Positions 47,276 through 58,287 of a stretch of 64,000 nucleotides of DNA are shown here, piece after piece. Both the position numbers and the translations under genes were made by a program. Source of the DNA: Lonicera japonica (taxonomy: Eukaryota; Streptophyta; Magnoliopsida; Dipsacales; Caprifoliaceae); contig CM038468.1 of the NCBI GenBank assembly GCA_021464415.1, positions 558,001-622,000 of the forward strand. The letters are read 5' to 3'. Every line of letters starts with the position of its first letter. Within the stretch, counting starts at the first letter, position 1. The notes under the pieces are model-generated. The model searched no databases, was not told the origin of the DNA, and was given only the letters and a program-made list of their open reading frames with translations.

Positions 47276-47959
47276 CTATAGATAAAATGATACAAAACTA
47301 AAATGTTCAACAAATGAACACAAAACTCATAAATGTTTTTTCAACTTCAAAATCAACACAAAACATAAATACAAAATCAACACAAAACTCATAAATTGAT
47401 TAACAAAAGAATAAACGCGTACCTTAACAAAAAACTGAAGCGACGGAAAACAAATGAGCAACAACAACAACAGGAACAACAATGAAGAACGAACGTGCAG
47501 AGAAAATATAGAGAGAGAAAATTTTGATCGTCTAGACAGAGAAGAAATTTTGATTATGGTAGTTGAAGAAGAGACAGGGGAGGATCGTGGTAGAATAAGA
47601 AGACTGAAGGTTTAGCGGAGGTTTTATCAGGGGCATTTTTGTCCATTAATATTTCTCATAATCCTTAATATAAAAGGATATTATCAAAAGTGTCCTTAAT
47701 TTATAATTAAATAATGCAATTAGTCCTTTTTATTTTTATTAGATATGAATCTGTCCTTATAACGATGAAACGTTATAGAGTGAAGCCTTATGACCCATTT
47801 TCTCTATTTGTTTTTGGAAAAAAACTTATTTAACTAAGAGTAAGGTAAAAAACTACGTTATTTATTAATTGGGAAATTATGACTCGTGTTAGTCTTAATT
47901 AAATAACCATGCATCTTAAATATATTTTTCAAACAACCGTCATATCTGAACCCTTTAAT

Positions 47960-48157
47960 ATAATGTTCAAACAATTGTCATATCTAAATTCATGCCTTTA
48001 TGACGCATCATTGGAATTGCGTCATAAATAGCCGTATACTTATAAACCCGTCTTAAATAATACCATAAAAAAACTCTTATGACACGTCACACTTGGCCGA
48101 CATAATAAAAAAAAAAAAAAAAAAAACGTGTCATAAAAGGCCTATTTTCTTGTAGTG
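47960..48157. mobile_element. CACTA (En/Spm) transposon terminus
   Basis: Read on the minus strand from 48157: CACTACAAGAAAATAGGCC, the classic CACTA end, followed inward by subterminal units of the tgacacgt / cgtcataa type (48000-48135) and an A-run. I find no partner end in the window; it may lie in or beyond the gap, or be lost. Confidence 0.75.
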
Positions 48158-48925
48158 TATTATGATAAAGTCCTTCAATAGATTGTAAAAATTTGGGAAT
48201 TTTAAAAATTGTAGTGTTAAGGTTACAATGGTGTTTTTTATACGGACAAAACATGAGTGCCTATATATATCATATATATATATATATATATATATATGCC
48301 TTAATTTATAATCGTCAATATTTTTTGAATTAACAGACTCCCCAATTTTTATTTTATGTTTTTGAACGGATCATCTCTAGAACCAAAGTCATTAGAATCT
48401 AAATATGAGCGTCATTTGGATCTCTGCTAACTGAATCCCGTCTCACAAGCTCGGCCTTATCCAACTTCTTCAGGATCTTCCTCTTTCGTTTCTTAATGGT
48501 AGACCAAAAGTACTTACAGTGGCGGAGCGAACTTATAGATCGAGAAGGTGGGCAAATTGCCCAGCTTGATTTTTCAAATGTGTGTAAATTAGTCCACAAT
48601 TTTAGAAAAAATCAAATTTACTAGGTAATAACTTAGATATTGCCCATATTATTTTACGAAAAAAATTACACTATGCCCACCTCAAATTACATTAGCATAA
48701 ATTTATATATAGTGGAAGGGTGCTCTCTTTAATTATGAGTATTGTAAGTGTATATAACTGTGTATCAAAGTTATTTTTTACCTCCCTTATCATCATAGTC
48801 TTGTCTAGATCTACCACCGAGTATACAAGAAAAAATTTTGTCTAGTAATAAAGAGCAGTAAAAATATTGTAATTGTCTATATAATGTGTGAGACAAGGGA
48901 GTGAGTTTGTCCAATAATTAGGAGT

Positions 48926-49302
48926 ATGGCAATGTCTAGAGAAACAACATTAAACCTGCCTCTCCAACCCCGTCTCACCTCCAACATTATAATCTCTCCC
49001 CCTTGGATCTGCTCTCCTTTTCCAACTACACGCCCTTCGTTCACTTTTATCCAAACAATGGCTCAGAGAGCTCACAGAATAGTGCTGCTGATAGATCTCG
49101 TCGCCTCAAGCAATCGTTATCAGAAACCTTGACCAAATACTATCCATTTGCCGGAAGGCTAACGTCTGCAGGATCCTACATTCATTGCAACGACAATGGC
49201 GTCGAATTTCAAGAAACCCGAGTTGAATGCAAACTTGTTGACATGTTAGAAAAACCTGGTTATGTGGATCTACAACTACTCTTTCCAGCTGGACTGCAGT
49301 GA
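48926..49302 (+). pseudogene. BAHD acyltransferase N-terminal fragment, left arm
   Basis: ATG at 48926 opens MAMSRETTLNLPLQPRLTSN and IIISP; a one-base shift near 48990-49003 moves to DLLSFSNYTPFVHFYPNN, then LKQSLSETLTKYYPFAGRL and GSYIHCNDNGVEFQETRVEC, ending at the palindrome centre. These match the start of BAHD (vinorine-synthase-like) acyltransferases, cytosolic CoA-dependent enzymes of specialised metabolism. The catalytic HXXXD and DFGWG motifs lie further downstream in the family and are absent, so it cannot be active. Confidence 0.85.
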
Positions 49303-49332
49303 CACGGGAAAGAGTAGTTGTAGATCCACGTG

Positions 49333-49709
49333 TCACTGCAGTCCAGCTGGAAAGAGTAGTTGTAGATCCACATAACCAGGTTTTTCTAACACGTCAACAA
49401 GTTTGCATTCAACTCGGGTTTCTTGAAATTCGACGCCATTGTCGTTGCAATGAATGTAGGATCCTGCAGACGTTAGCCTTCCGGCAAATGGATGGTATTT
49501 GGTCAAGGTTTCTGATAACGATTGCTTGAGGCGACGAGATCTATCAGCAGCACTATTCTGTGAGCTCTCTGAGCCATTGTTTGGATAAAAGTGAACGAAG
49601 GGCGTGTAGTTGGAAAAGGAGAGCAGATCCAAGGGGGAGAGATTATAATGTTGGAGGTGAGACGGGGTTGGAGAGGCAGGTTTAATGTTGTTTCTCTAGA
49701 CATTGCCAT
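49333..49709 (-). pseudogene. BAHD acyltransferase N-terminal fragment, right arm
   Basis: Mirror copy of 48926-49302 with the same start, the same frameshift and the same breakpoint; visible differences include Tyr/His in LTKYYPF and Met/Val in LVDMLE. A shared frameshift means the gene was already broken before the inverted duplication formed. Confidence 0.85.
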
Positions 49710-50541
49710 ACTCCTAATTATTGGACAAACTCACTCCCTTTGTCTCACACATTATATAGACAATTACAATATTTTTACTGCTCTTTATTACTAGTCAAAA
49801 TTTTCTCTTGTATACTCGGTGGTAGAGCTAGACAAGACTATGACGATAAGGGAGGTAAAAAATACCTTTGATATACAGTTATATACACTTATAATACTCA
49901 TAATTAAAGAGAGCACCCTTCCACTACATATAAATTTATGCTAATGTAATTTGAGGTGGGCATAGTGTAAATTTTTTTCGTAAAATAATATGGGCAAAAT
50001 CTAAGTTATTACCTAGTAAATTTGATTTTTTCTAAAATTGTGGACTAACTTACACACATTTGAAAATTCAAGCAGGGCAATTTGCCCACCTTCTCGATCT
50101 ATAAGGTCGCTCCGCCACTGTAAGTACTTTTGATCTACCATTAAGAAACGAAAGAGGAAGATCCTGAAGAAGTTGGATAAGGCCGAGCTTGTGAGACAGG
50201 ATTCAGTTAGCAGAGATCCAAATGAAGCTCATATTTAGATTCTAACGACTTTGGTTCTAGAGATCGATCCGTTCAAAAACATAAAATAAAAATTGGGGAG
50301 TCCTTTAATTCAAAGAATATTGACGATTATAAATTAAGGCATATATGATAGACATAGGCACTCATGTTTTGTCCGTATCAAAAACACCATTGTAACCTTA
50401 ACACTACAATTTTTAAAATTTCCAAATTTAAAAATTGATTTGGTGTCTTCTTGCTAAACCTTGACGTTCAATTCGGCCAATAGTTGCTCAATTTGTTGTC
50501 CAATTAACATCTACAAGCTATTGAAGGACTCTATCATAATA

Positions 50542-51440
50542 TCGTCAATAGTTGAACTATATATACCAAGTTTTTGTGTTATTTCTCATTTGAGAGATAC
50601 CAAATTATATACATATATTCAATGTTGAATTGCCGAAAAACAATCAAAATTAATATTTTTATAACTCTTAACATAATAAGTTGGTATTTGGTTGCCTTGT
50701 CCAGAAAGAGCCGTACCCGGCCAGATAGTGTACTATGGCTTAAATGCAAATGGACCATGTTTGCCTCTTCCCTTTTGTGTTAGGTAATATGTTATAATTA
50801 TAAAGTGGAATCTGGAAAAATTTATGGTCTCAATATTTTCTTTTATATTTTTAAGAAATGTATGGTTGTGTGGGGTCAAAATTATCAGAGGACCACGCCT
50901 GCCTCCTCTTCTCTTTTGCGTTAGTTAATAGGTTATAAAGTGGAATCGATCTGGTAAAATTTATGGTCACAATACTTACTTTTACTAAATTGCATTTATA
51001 CATATTTTTCATTCTTTTTTTTTTTCAATGTAATAATTTTCTTCTTATTTATTTTGCAATTTATGCATGTGTTATCTAAGCTTATACCTTCAAACAAATA
51101 TTATAACGTGCATTTCAGTTAACATTTTAAATTATCAACAAAGCAACCACCTCAATACATAGTCAGACGTTAAAGAAAAAAAAAATAGAAAAACAAAAAT
51201 GAAAAAGGCCGGCTCCAATTTTATCTCTCTAAGAAAACCCATCCACCTGCTGCTACAAGTATTTATAATAGCTATAATAATCCTAAATCTACTAGAAAAA
51301 GGTTTCTTTTACCTATGCCAACTAAAATAATCTTATTTTAAATAGAAAGGCCAAAATATTAATATTAAAATCAAAATCCTAATCTAAAAAGGAAATAAAA
51401 CTAAAACAGCACAAATTTTAAAATAACACTTGAAATAGGC
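50542..51440. other. Spacer with a diverged direct repeat; no gene
   Basis: 50750-50850 and 50895-50990 are diverged direct copies (ggaccatg/ggaccacg ... gttataaagtggaat ... aaatttatggtc). Otherwise AT-rich. Confidence 0.55.
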
Positions 51441-52635
51441 TTCCTTAGTCATGTAGAACTTTGAATATTCTTGCGTGAATCAAAAGCCCTTCTTGCACAG
51501 ATTTGTACTACAATAGACTCACTGGATACGGTTCAAGGTAGCCGATACAATAATGCTGATATAAGATTGTTTTGGTGTATTGGTGTACTGTTGTGCTATT
51601 ATTTTTCTCTTGCTAAACTGTTGTATTTTTTTATTTTATTTTTGGATAATTTCGGTAATACCGAAAATCAAATTATACTACACTAAATTTTCGGTTATCG
51701 TTTACTAACTGGTTCGCGATCAATTTGTAAGTGCTTGCTTTTAAGGGGCCGTTTGGTTCGGGGGAAACGAAATGGTGGAAATTATTTTCATCTACCAAGC
51801 TTTAAACATCATTCACCATTTCCCTCTAAAACTTGACAAAGGGCTTTCTTGACTACGCAACCCCCCAACTCCCACACCCACACGTACACACCCTCCCACA
51901 CCCACTTTATATGCAAAATTAGACTTAGCGGTTAGCACCGTGTTTTCTTAATCAATAGATTTTGCTCCCTGTGTACAGGGGAGTCTCAAAGAATTAGGGA
52001 AGACGGGATTATGTCAAAGGGTTATGTTAAAAAAAATTAGACATCAACATTTTTACATAATTCTTGGGTAAAATATATTCATTACAAAAACAAGGGGTCA
52101 AGTTGAATTTCACATTATAAATAGGGGCATAGCCAAAGAAGCCCATTTAATATTTTATGGTATTCATAATTTTATATGAACAAAAGAGTTTACTTGAAAT
52201 GGGTAAAAATACTCCTCTTTTTTTTTTTACCTAGGTGAAAAGTAATTCACCCACCCACCAAGAAGGCATAGATGATTAAGTATGCTCTTTTCATTTCTTG
52301 ATTTTGCTTGTTTCATTTTGTTAATCTGGTTTCCTTGGCAGAAAGATTGTGGAAAATCCGATTCTAAGAGCCAAGTGCTAGAACAGCAGCTCGACTTAAT
52401 TATTTGTGTCCTCAGTTCTTTCCGGCTTCAGGTTTTTGGTCTTCTCAAGACCTTAACAACTTTTTACCAGACTCCAATGGTTCGAATGAGATTTGTATTT
52501 GTATTTTCTCATTTTTAGAGAAATAAGAAGTTCTTGATTTAGTTTTACTATAACTCATTGCACTCCCAATGAGTGCAATATTATACTTGATAATTCTTGA
52601 TATTATGCAGAATACTATAAGATTTTAAGGAATTT

Positions 52636-52760
52636 TGATATTGTTAAGTCCACTGGTAAAGATATGTTCACTTCATACCTAAGGTCATGGGTTTAAATCC
52701 TTATTCAAGTTGCATTCTGAAGCATGAAGGGTCTTTTAGTTATCTATCGATAGACTGCCC
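52636..52760 (+). mobile_element. Probable tRNA-derived SINE
   Basis: ttaagtccactggtaaag (A-box-like) and gggtttaaatcc (B-box-like) about 45 bases apart; the downstream half is not tRNA-like. No clear TSD. Confidence 0.4.
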
Positions 52761-52915
52761 AAGGTAATTGAACAAGTTAATTTCTGTTTTCCAGGGTACA
52801 TTTCCGATGCTTTGTGAGAGCATTCCTGCCAAAAATCTTCTGAAGGTATTATAATGTCAAGTTGTTAGGATTTTCTACCAGTATCATCAAACTCCAATAC
52901 GTGTATTTTATATTA

Positions 52916-53088
52916 CTCCCTCCTTCATAAATTAATAAAATATCTTTGGCTTGTGTACTTTTTAATAGAATGCGAATTTCAACCTAACTTGTTTTGGCTT
53001 CGTGAATTTTAGTACATTGATTATCCCCAAAAAAAAAAAAGTGGACTCTTTATTTTGTACATACTCAAAAGGAATAGATGGGAGGGAG
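52916..53088. mobile_element. Stowaway-like MITE
   Basis: Starts ctccctccttcataaatt, ends aatagatgggagggag, and is flanked by TA on both sides (52914-52915, 53089-53090). 173 bp. Confidence 0.75.
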
Positions 53089-53765
53089 TACTACACTTGA
53101 GGTAGTATATGGCTTCTTATGTATGTGCAATTATAGATAAAATTATTAAAATTATTGAAAGTGCCTTATTATTTGAGTTTTAGGAGTCAAATAATTTTTG
53201 CACATGAACATTCTCTCTCTCTATCTCTCACCACTCTTCTTGTGATAATTTCATATGTCATATGTGAAATTTAACTTTTGTAAGCGAATTGGCATCATGT
53301 TATTAGAACTCTTTCATAAATTATGAGGCTCTACATGTGAATTTACAAATTTAAGATTACTGAAAAGCACAAAAACTCGAACTAGACAAGCACAATTGTA
53401 ATAGCAGTAAGATGTTTTTTGCGTCTGGTAATTATTCTTGCCTACTTTAGTATTTCTTTTAATTTTTCACCTTTGTAGTTCTATCTTCGTCCTAACCAAC
53501 AACGTGGGTTGAGTTGATCTGAGATACTGGCCTCATTATCTCATAATGAGATTATTAACGAACTTTCATTAGAGATTCCTGAGATTATTTGTAGAATATG
53601 AATGCCCCATTCCGAGTTGCTTGGAGAACATAACAAAAGAAGACATGGAGATTGTTCTTTTGGAAACGGGTTCATCCCAGCCATCCAAACACGGAAATGT
53701 TAGTTTCGAATTCATTTAGATTATAATTTTTCGAATATTTTTTGGGTTATATATATTTTAACATT

Positions 53766-54557
53766 GGATTAATTGCATTTTACCCACCCGAACTTTACAC
53801 TCAATTGCACTGTGCCATACCAACTATTATTTTTTCCAATTTTTACGCTGAACTATGAAATTTGTTGCACTTTACCCTAAATTGGTAACGGGATTAATAA
53901 TATTGACGGAATGAAGGGCAAAATAGGTAAACAACATATCTCCTTAATTTCTATTATGGGGTCTTTGTTATTTCTGCAAAAATGGTATCCAGGGGCAGTT
54001 GTTGAAGAGCTTGATTTCTCTATGGCCCCATTCTAGTTTCAATTGCATAATCTACCTAGTCATAAGAGAAGCATTAGTAATATCTCCAAGATTGCTACAT
54101 GTTAAGAGAGATTATTGAAATTGATAAGCGAGGATTAATGGAAGGTGCTTTTAGAAATTTTATGAGTGAGAATTGCAATTAATGTTAATAACCCTCTTAA
54201 GAAAGGCTTTAAATTCAGTAGGGAGAATGAAATATTGCCTCCCATATGGGTTTCTTTTAAATTTGAGAGACTCTATATTTTTTGTTATGGCTGTGCAAGA
54301 TTGGGCCATGAAGCAGAGCATCGTCCAACGAAGAAGAATCATGAAGGGGGAACTCTGTTATTCGGTCTGAAATTGCGTGCGAATTTTGGAAAATTGGAAT
54401 CTACGGCCAAAGATTGGAGTCATCGGAATACCATTGAACGTACAGGGAGCGGCGAGATGCCACAATACCGGTACAAATGACTACTACACAAATATACATA
54501 TTCCTTCCATGGTGGTTCCCTCGCTTTTCTTTCCATTCCTTTCTCTCCACTTTTGAG

Positions 54558-54594
<37 letters not shown>

Positions 54595-54851
54595 ATTCAT
54601 TCACACATGTATATATATAGATATATTGATATACATAAGAGAGGGAAAAAAGTTTTTGGCGGGAGAACTTGAGGGGATAAGTTGTTTACCGGTTTTGCCC
54701 TTCATTTCCGTCAATTTTGTTAACCCCGTTACCAATTTAGGGTAAAGTGCAACAAATTTCATAGTTCAGCGTAAAAATTGGAAAAAATAATAGTTGGTAT
54801 GGCACAGTGCAATTGAGTGTAAAGTTCGGGTGGGTAAAATGCAATTAACCC
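53766..54851. mobile_element. Pack-MULE-like element (1086 bp) carrying LINE-derived sequence
   Basis: Terminal inverted repeats of about 180 bp: left ggattaattgcattttaccc, inverted right gggttaattgcattttaccc, alike through cacccgaactttacactcaa and caatttttacgctgaactat. A perfect 9-bp TSD tttaacatt lies at 53757-53765 and 54852-54860, the MULE signature. The interior has no transposase; it holds a LINE ORF1 fragment and a TC microsatellite (54560-54590). Confidence 0.92.
53985..54480 (+). pseudogene. LINE ORF1 fragment (DUF4283 / CCHC zinc knuckle) captured in the MULE
   Basis: Pieces LQKWYPGAVVEELDFSMAPF and HNLPSHKRSISN with stops, then from 54166 RIAINVNNPLKKGFKFSREN, PPIWVSFKFERLYIFCYGCA RLGHEAEH. 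These match the DUF4283 plus zf-CCHC_4 region of plant L1 ORF1 (nucleic-acid-binding protein). The knuckle reads CYGCARLGHEAEHR, so its last Cys is lost. It is bounded by the MULE inverted repeats on both sides. Confidence 0.8.
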
Positions 54852-54860
54852 TTTAACATT

Positions 54861-56274
54861 TCTCTTTATTTTAAGTGATAGTTAATCAGCCTTAATTTGC
54901 AATGGACCAATATAATAAACTCTCTCCGTCCTTGATCGAGTCTGTGTTTGACTTAAACATTTATTTTAAGAATTATACATACTTTTTCACCATTGCTCTT
55001 TTTTTATATATAATTGAAGCCGATGGCAATAGAATCTCGATCAACTGCGCGCAAAACGACTTCGCAAATCTTATTATTTGAATTGAAAATGTTTGATCTA
55101 GACTTTGTATTTATACAAAGCAAAGAAGAAGAATTTAGGATATTATTCTCCTTTGATTAATTCATAGCTTGCTTTTAAAAATATTCCTGAGGGGAGTAAA
55201 ATATTAGAATAGGAATCAAGTTGCAGTCTCATGATTCTGGAACACTTAACAAAAAATAGAATGTAATATTGTAATTAGAGTCAGGCTGACATGTTTTACC
55301 AAAAAACAAGTTCCAGTCTCACGATTCTTAATAATAATCTTAAATTTTCTTAATTGATTAATTGGACTGCTATATTAATATAACTATTATTACGTTGAAG
55401 ATGCTACGAGAAAATGTAGTTTAATCGAATATTTATAAGTTTCTTTTATTTTAATTTCTTTAAACTAAGTTACAACTATTAGATTTATTAGTAAACAAAA
55501 AAGTTAGAACTGTTACATTCTTTATAAAATTAAAAGAAAAAGAAAAGAGCTTACTGTCTGAATGGTTATGTAAGAGTATTTGTGAAAGTAAAGTGGGGAG
55601 AGGAGGTGGTATTCTTCTCAATGTGGCCACTTTTTGAAAGAGTATTTATGAATCATACTTTTGTTTGTAACAAAAAGTTGTGATTAATCCACCTTCTAAA
55701 AATTTAATTTTATATAGTTCCTTAAAGAATAATATAAACGATATATTTATATAAACTAGGTACGTTCCTGTATAGTTCGAGGGGGGTTGTTAAGGGAATT
55801 TAAATTAAATAATTATAATTATTGCGTGTTTAAAATAATCATACATTATAGTTAATAAAGGAGAATATGCGATAATTGAATAACTTTTTTAATTTATGTG
55901 CGCTTAGCAACTACGATCTCAAGAAACCAACAAGTGGTGACGAGGACGATTGTAGCATAACAAGTAACTGTGGAGACGTGAAGAAAGACAAAAACAAAAG
56001 TAAAAATTATTCAGTTAAAGCCAAGACAAGAAATAATATTTTTGTAAAATAAATCCTTACGAAGTTTTTGACTGCATGGTAAAACTACACGTCTACTACA
56101 TTAGCATGAAAAAACTATTAGAATTAATATAATATTCATACTATGTAAATGCCATCAATTCCAACCAAACAGATCTCGATTGGGTTCATTTGGTTGTCTA
56201 ATTCTGATTTAGATAATTCAATATTTACATTTATTTGGGAAAAAATAAACAATATGAATTTTGATAATTCAAGT
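54861..56274. other. AT-rich spacer, no gene
   Basis: Only short ORFs. 54920-54960 (ctctctccgtccttgat) may be one end of a decayed Stowaway. Nothing else recognised. Confidence 0.45.
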
Positions 56275-56520
56275 TGTTAAATTCATTAAAATTCCCTTCA
56301 TTAAAGTGTTGTATGTAGCATAACTGGGGGACGGACCCTTGTATAATATACATCTCTGACAAGCAAATCTGCCTTCTCCAAGTGGCCACTTTTGCAAAGC
56401 CCATTCACAAGGTAATTGTGTGTAAGCACATCGGCGGTCACATATTTCTACATCATTTTGTTCCAAAGCCACAAGGCTACTCCCAATTTACCTTCCAAGC
56501 ACAAATTTCTAATCATAATC
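56275..56520 (-). pseudogene. Pentatricopeptide-repeat (PPR) gene fragment
   Basis: Minus strand from 56520: IRNLCLEGKLGVALWLWNKM, then DVTADVLTHNYLVNGLCKSG HLEKADLLVRD, a shift, and YKGPSPSYATYNTLMKGIL. About two and a half P-type PPR repeats (35 residues each, THNYLVNGLCK and ATYNTLMKG cores), with a stop between and a frameshift. PPR proteins bind organelle RNA; this piece is too short and broken to work. Confidence 0.75.
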
Positions 56521-57711
56521 ACCTGTTAGTGTAATCCGCTTCCAAAGTGCCACCACTATGACCTATATGTGCCCATGATATGCTTTTCCTGCAAAATTCA
56601 TGCAAGTTAACCCAAATGTCATTTAGGAAAAGGACAGAAAAATCAGAAGTGATATCGGACTAATCAGATTGAAACGGCATGACGACCCCTAAAAACCGAA
56701 AATCCAATGCGTCATTGAAAATAACAACAAAGCACAAACAGAAAGCTACACAGCTGTCCTAAAACAGCTCCCCAAAAACAGTTCCCTTCCCCCAAAACCA
56801 TCAAACTTCTCAAGAGATAACTGCAAACCAATTGTAAGCAATGTCTGAAATAGATAGAGGCCCAAATAAGTTTGACATGCTAGCCCATAACAAAGACATA
56901 GAAACAGATTTACTCCACACTTAATGAGACTCTGATGACTTATCCTAAAAAAATTCTCGCATTCCTCTCTTGCCAAAGGCACCAAGCCATTGCCATACAA
57001 ATCGATGACCAAAGAACTTTGGCCTTATTTTATAAAACTCCATTGTAAGCACAACAAATCATGTAAAGTTATTATATAGCTTAATTGTTTAAAAAAGTAG
57101 GTACTTAGTTACACATTAACAAATTCAAGCCTTTGCAGTATTGCATCCAACCAATACTGGTGATGTACGAGAATATGTTAAAGGATTTCCCTAACCTTAA
57201 TTGCATGCTATATTTGACAGCAAAATTTATATACTTATAGTGTAAGCCTTGGTTTAAATTTTAGGACAAAGAGGCACTGATGTAGGGCTGTGATTGATCT
57301 CCAATCTAATCATCATCCAATTCCTTTTCATTCCCTATCAGTCTGGATTTGGAATGAAGGTTATATCTCATGGAGTCAAGGGATGCCTAGAATCATCACT
57401 ACACAACATGGCTTTACATTTGACTAGAGTTCTAAATAGAAAACATAAACTAGGGAAAAACTCCATTTATTGAGCACTAGTTAGAGTTTAGGTATGGCTA
57501 AATTAATTTAGCAGATACGTTACAAGCAAAGTAAGTATTACATAAAAGCAACAAAGCCTTCACGCAACCATTGGACACAGCATTTCTAGTCAGCTAAAAT
57601 GAAAAAAAAAATAAGTTTACCAAATTAAAAGAATGAGATCAAAGTTCAGCAGCAGCAATTGATGCAACTTTAAGAATCACTGTCAATTTTATCTTGAAAT
57701 CGAAAGCTAAC
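56521..57711. other. Spacer between the PPR fragment and the unassigned exons
   Basis: No supported gene. A minus ORF at 57012-56746 (88 codons, Leu/Cys-rich) has no motif that I recognise. Confidence 0.4.
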
Positions 57712-58287
57712 CTCAGCGTTTTCAACCGCTCGAAGCTACCCTTGAGCATTGCATCTAATACATTGAAACTCGCATTTGGATGTCCTTTGTCATCATCAGA
57801 ACCATTCTTTGGTGAAAGCCAATTTTTTGTTTTTAATTGGTACCTAATGCCAATAGTTGCAACAATATCTTGAAGAGCACCATATGTTGAATGTGGGCCA
57901 CAACATTGACAGAATTGTACAAAGACCACTAATTCCAAATATATCTGACACAAAAATTGACATATTTAGTGTGGCCAACAAGTATTGGTTAGAATATAAG
58001 GTCCAAATCAAATCCATCCATCTCAAAATCTCTACCGATGAATAATCGCCAGATTGATATGTAGCTATTTTGTGTCAAATAGAGATTAATTTTTGCATAC
58101 TCAATTATATATATTATAACATCCATGAATGTCATTACCTTCTATCGATCAAATCATTGTTGGATTTGGCAGAGAAGAAATCGACAAAGATCTGAGCGAT
58201 GCTATCTTTGATTGAGTCTAAGGTTTGGATACTGCTGTTGAAGAGCCTAAGAAGAATAACATAGGATTCTTCCGTGGCTATTAATAG
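57712..58287 (-). CDS. Two exons of an unrecognised minus-strand gene
   Basis: Exon 58287-58140 (after tttacag, before gtaatg) reads ATEESYVILLRLFNSSIQTL DSIKDSIAQIFVDFF. Exon 57868-57712 (before gttagc) continues in phase: DIVATIGIRYQLKTKNWLSP KNGSDDDKG, NASFNVLDAMLKGSFERLKT. No stop in about 100 residues and phases match, so it is probably genuine coding sequence. Start and end exons are not found. The nearby PPR fragment on the same strand could be a downstream part of the same gene; that is inference only. Confidence 0.45.

Larger units (their letters stand above)
37333..47796 (+). mobile_element. Large decayed MULE with transposase and Ulp1-like gene (KAONASHI-type layout)
   Basis: Degenerate terminal inverted repeats: left end ggtataaggtcttac and inverted right end gggtcataaggcttcac. 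Further in, both share ataaattaaggacact, an aatgcccc block and ctaaacct (left 37333-37460, right 47630-47796). Inside are a MuDR-type transposase on + (38606-41335) and an Ulp1-like protease gene on - (46329-42499), convergent, plus palindromic repeat arrays in every spacer. No TSD could be found, so the exact ends are uncertain. Plant MULEs carrying ULP genes are known as KAONASHI; the assignment is by layout and motifs. Confidence 0.6.
48158..50541. repeat. 2.4-kb inverted duplication (near-perfect palindrome)
   Basis: The left arm 48158-49310 and right arm 49311-50541 are inverted copies, collinear over more than 1.1 kb. Landmarks: cttcaatag, cacaagctcggcctta, gtggcggagcga, and the acyltransferase fragment. 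The right arm keeps about 85 bp (near 50430-50515) absent from the left. The centre has no unique spacer: it holds gtggatctacaactactctt three times in alternating orientation with cagctggactgcagtgacac between. Confidence 0.95.
51465..53704 (+). other. Exon-like coding pieces, gene not recognised
   Basis: Pieces with coding character and possible splice sites: 51468-51535 (ESKALLAQICTTIDSLDTVQ, donor gtagcc); 52342-52431 (KDCGKSDSKSQVLEQQLDLI ICVLSSFRLQ, after ttggcag and before gttttt); 52796-52846 (GTFPMLCESIPAKNLLK, between ccag and gtatta); 53592-53698 (EYECPIPSCLENITKEDMEI, after tttgtag). The second and third join in phase; the others do not join directly. The helical, leucine-rich look would suit a HEAT-repeat protein, but I cannot name it. 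May be a degraded or partly assembled gene. Confidence 0.35.

Noticed and set aside
51764..51850. ggggccgtttggttcggggg, typical of a MITE end
   Set aside because: Only one end is seen; no inverted partner or TSD could be located, so no element is called.
56746..57012. 88-codon minus ORF, Leu/Cys-rich
   Set aside because: Hydrophobic by composition only; no family motif and no splice context linking it to the nearby exons.
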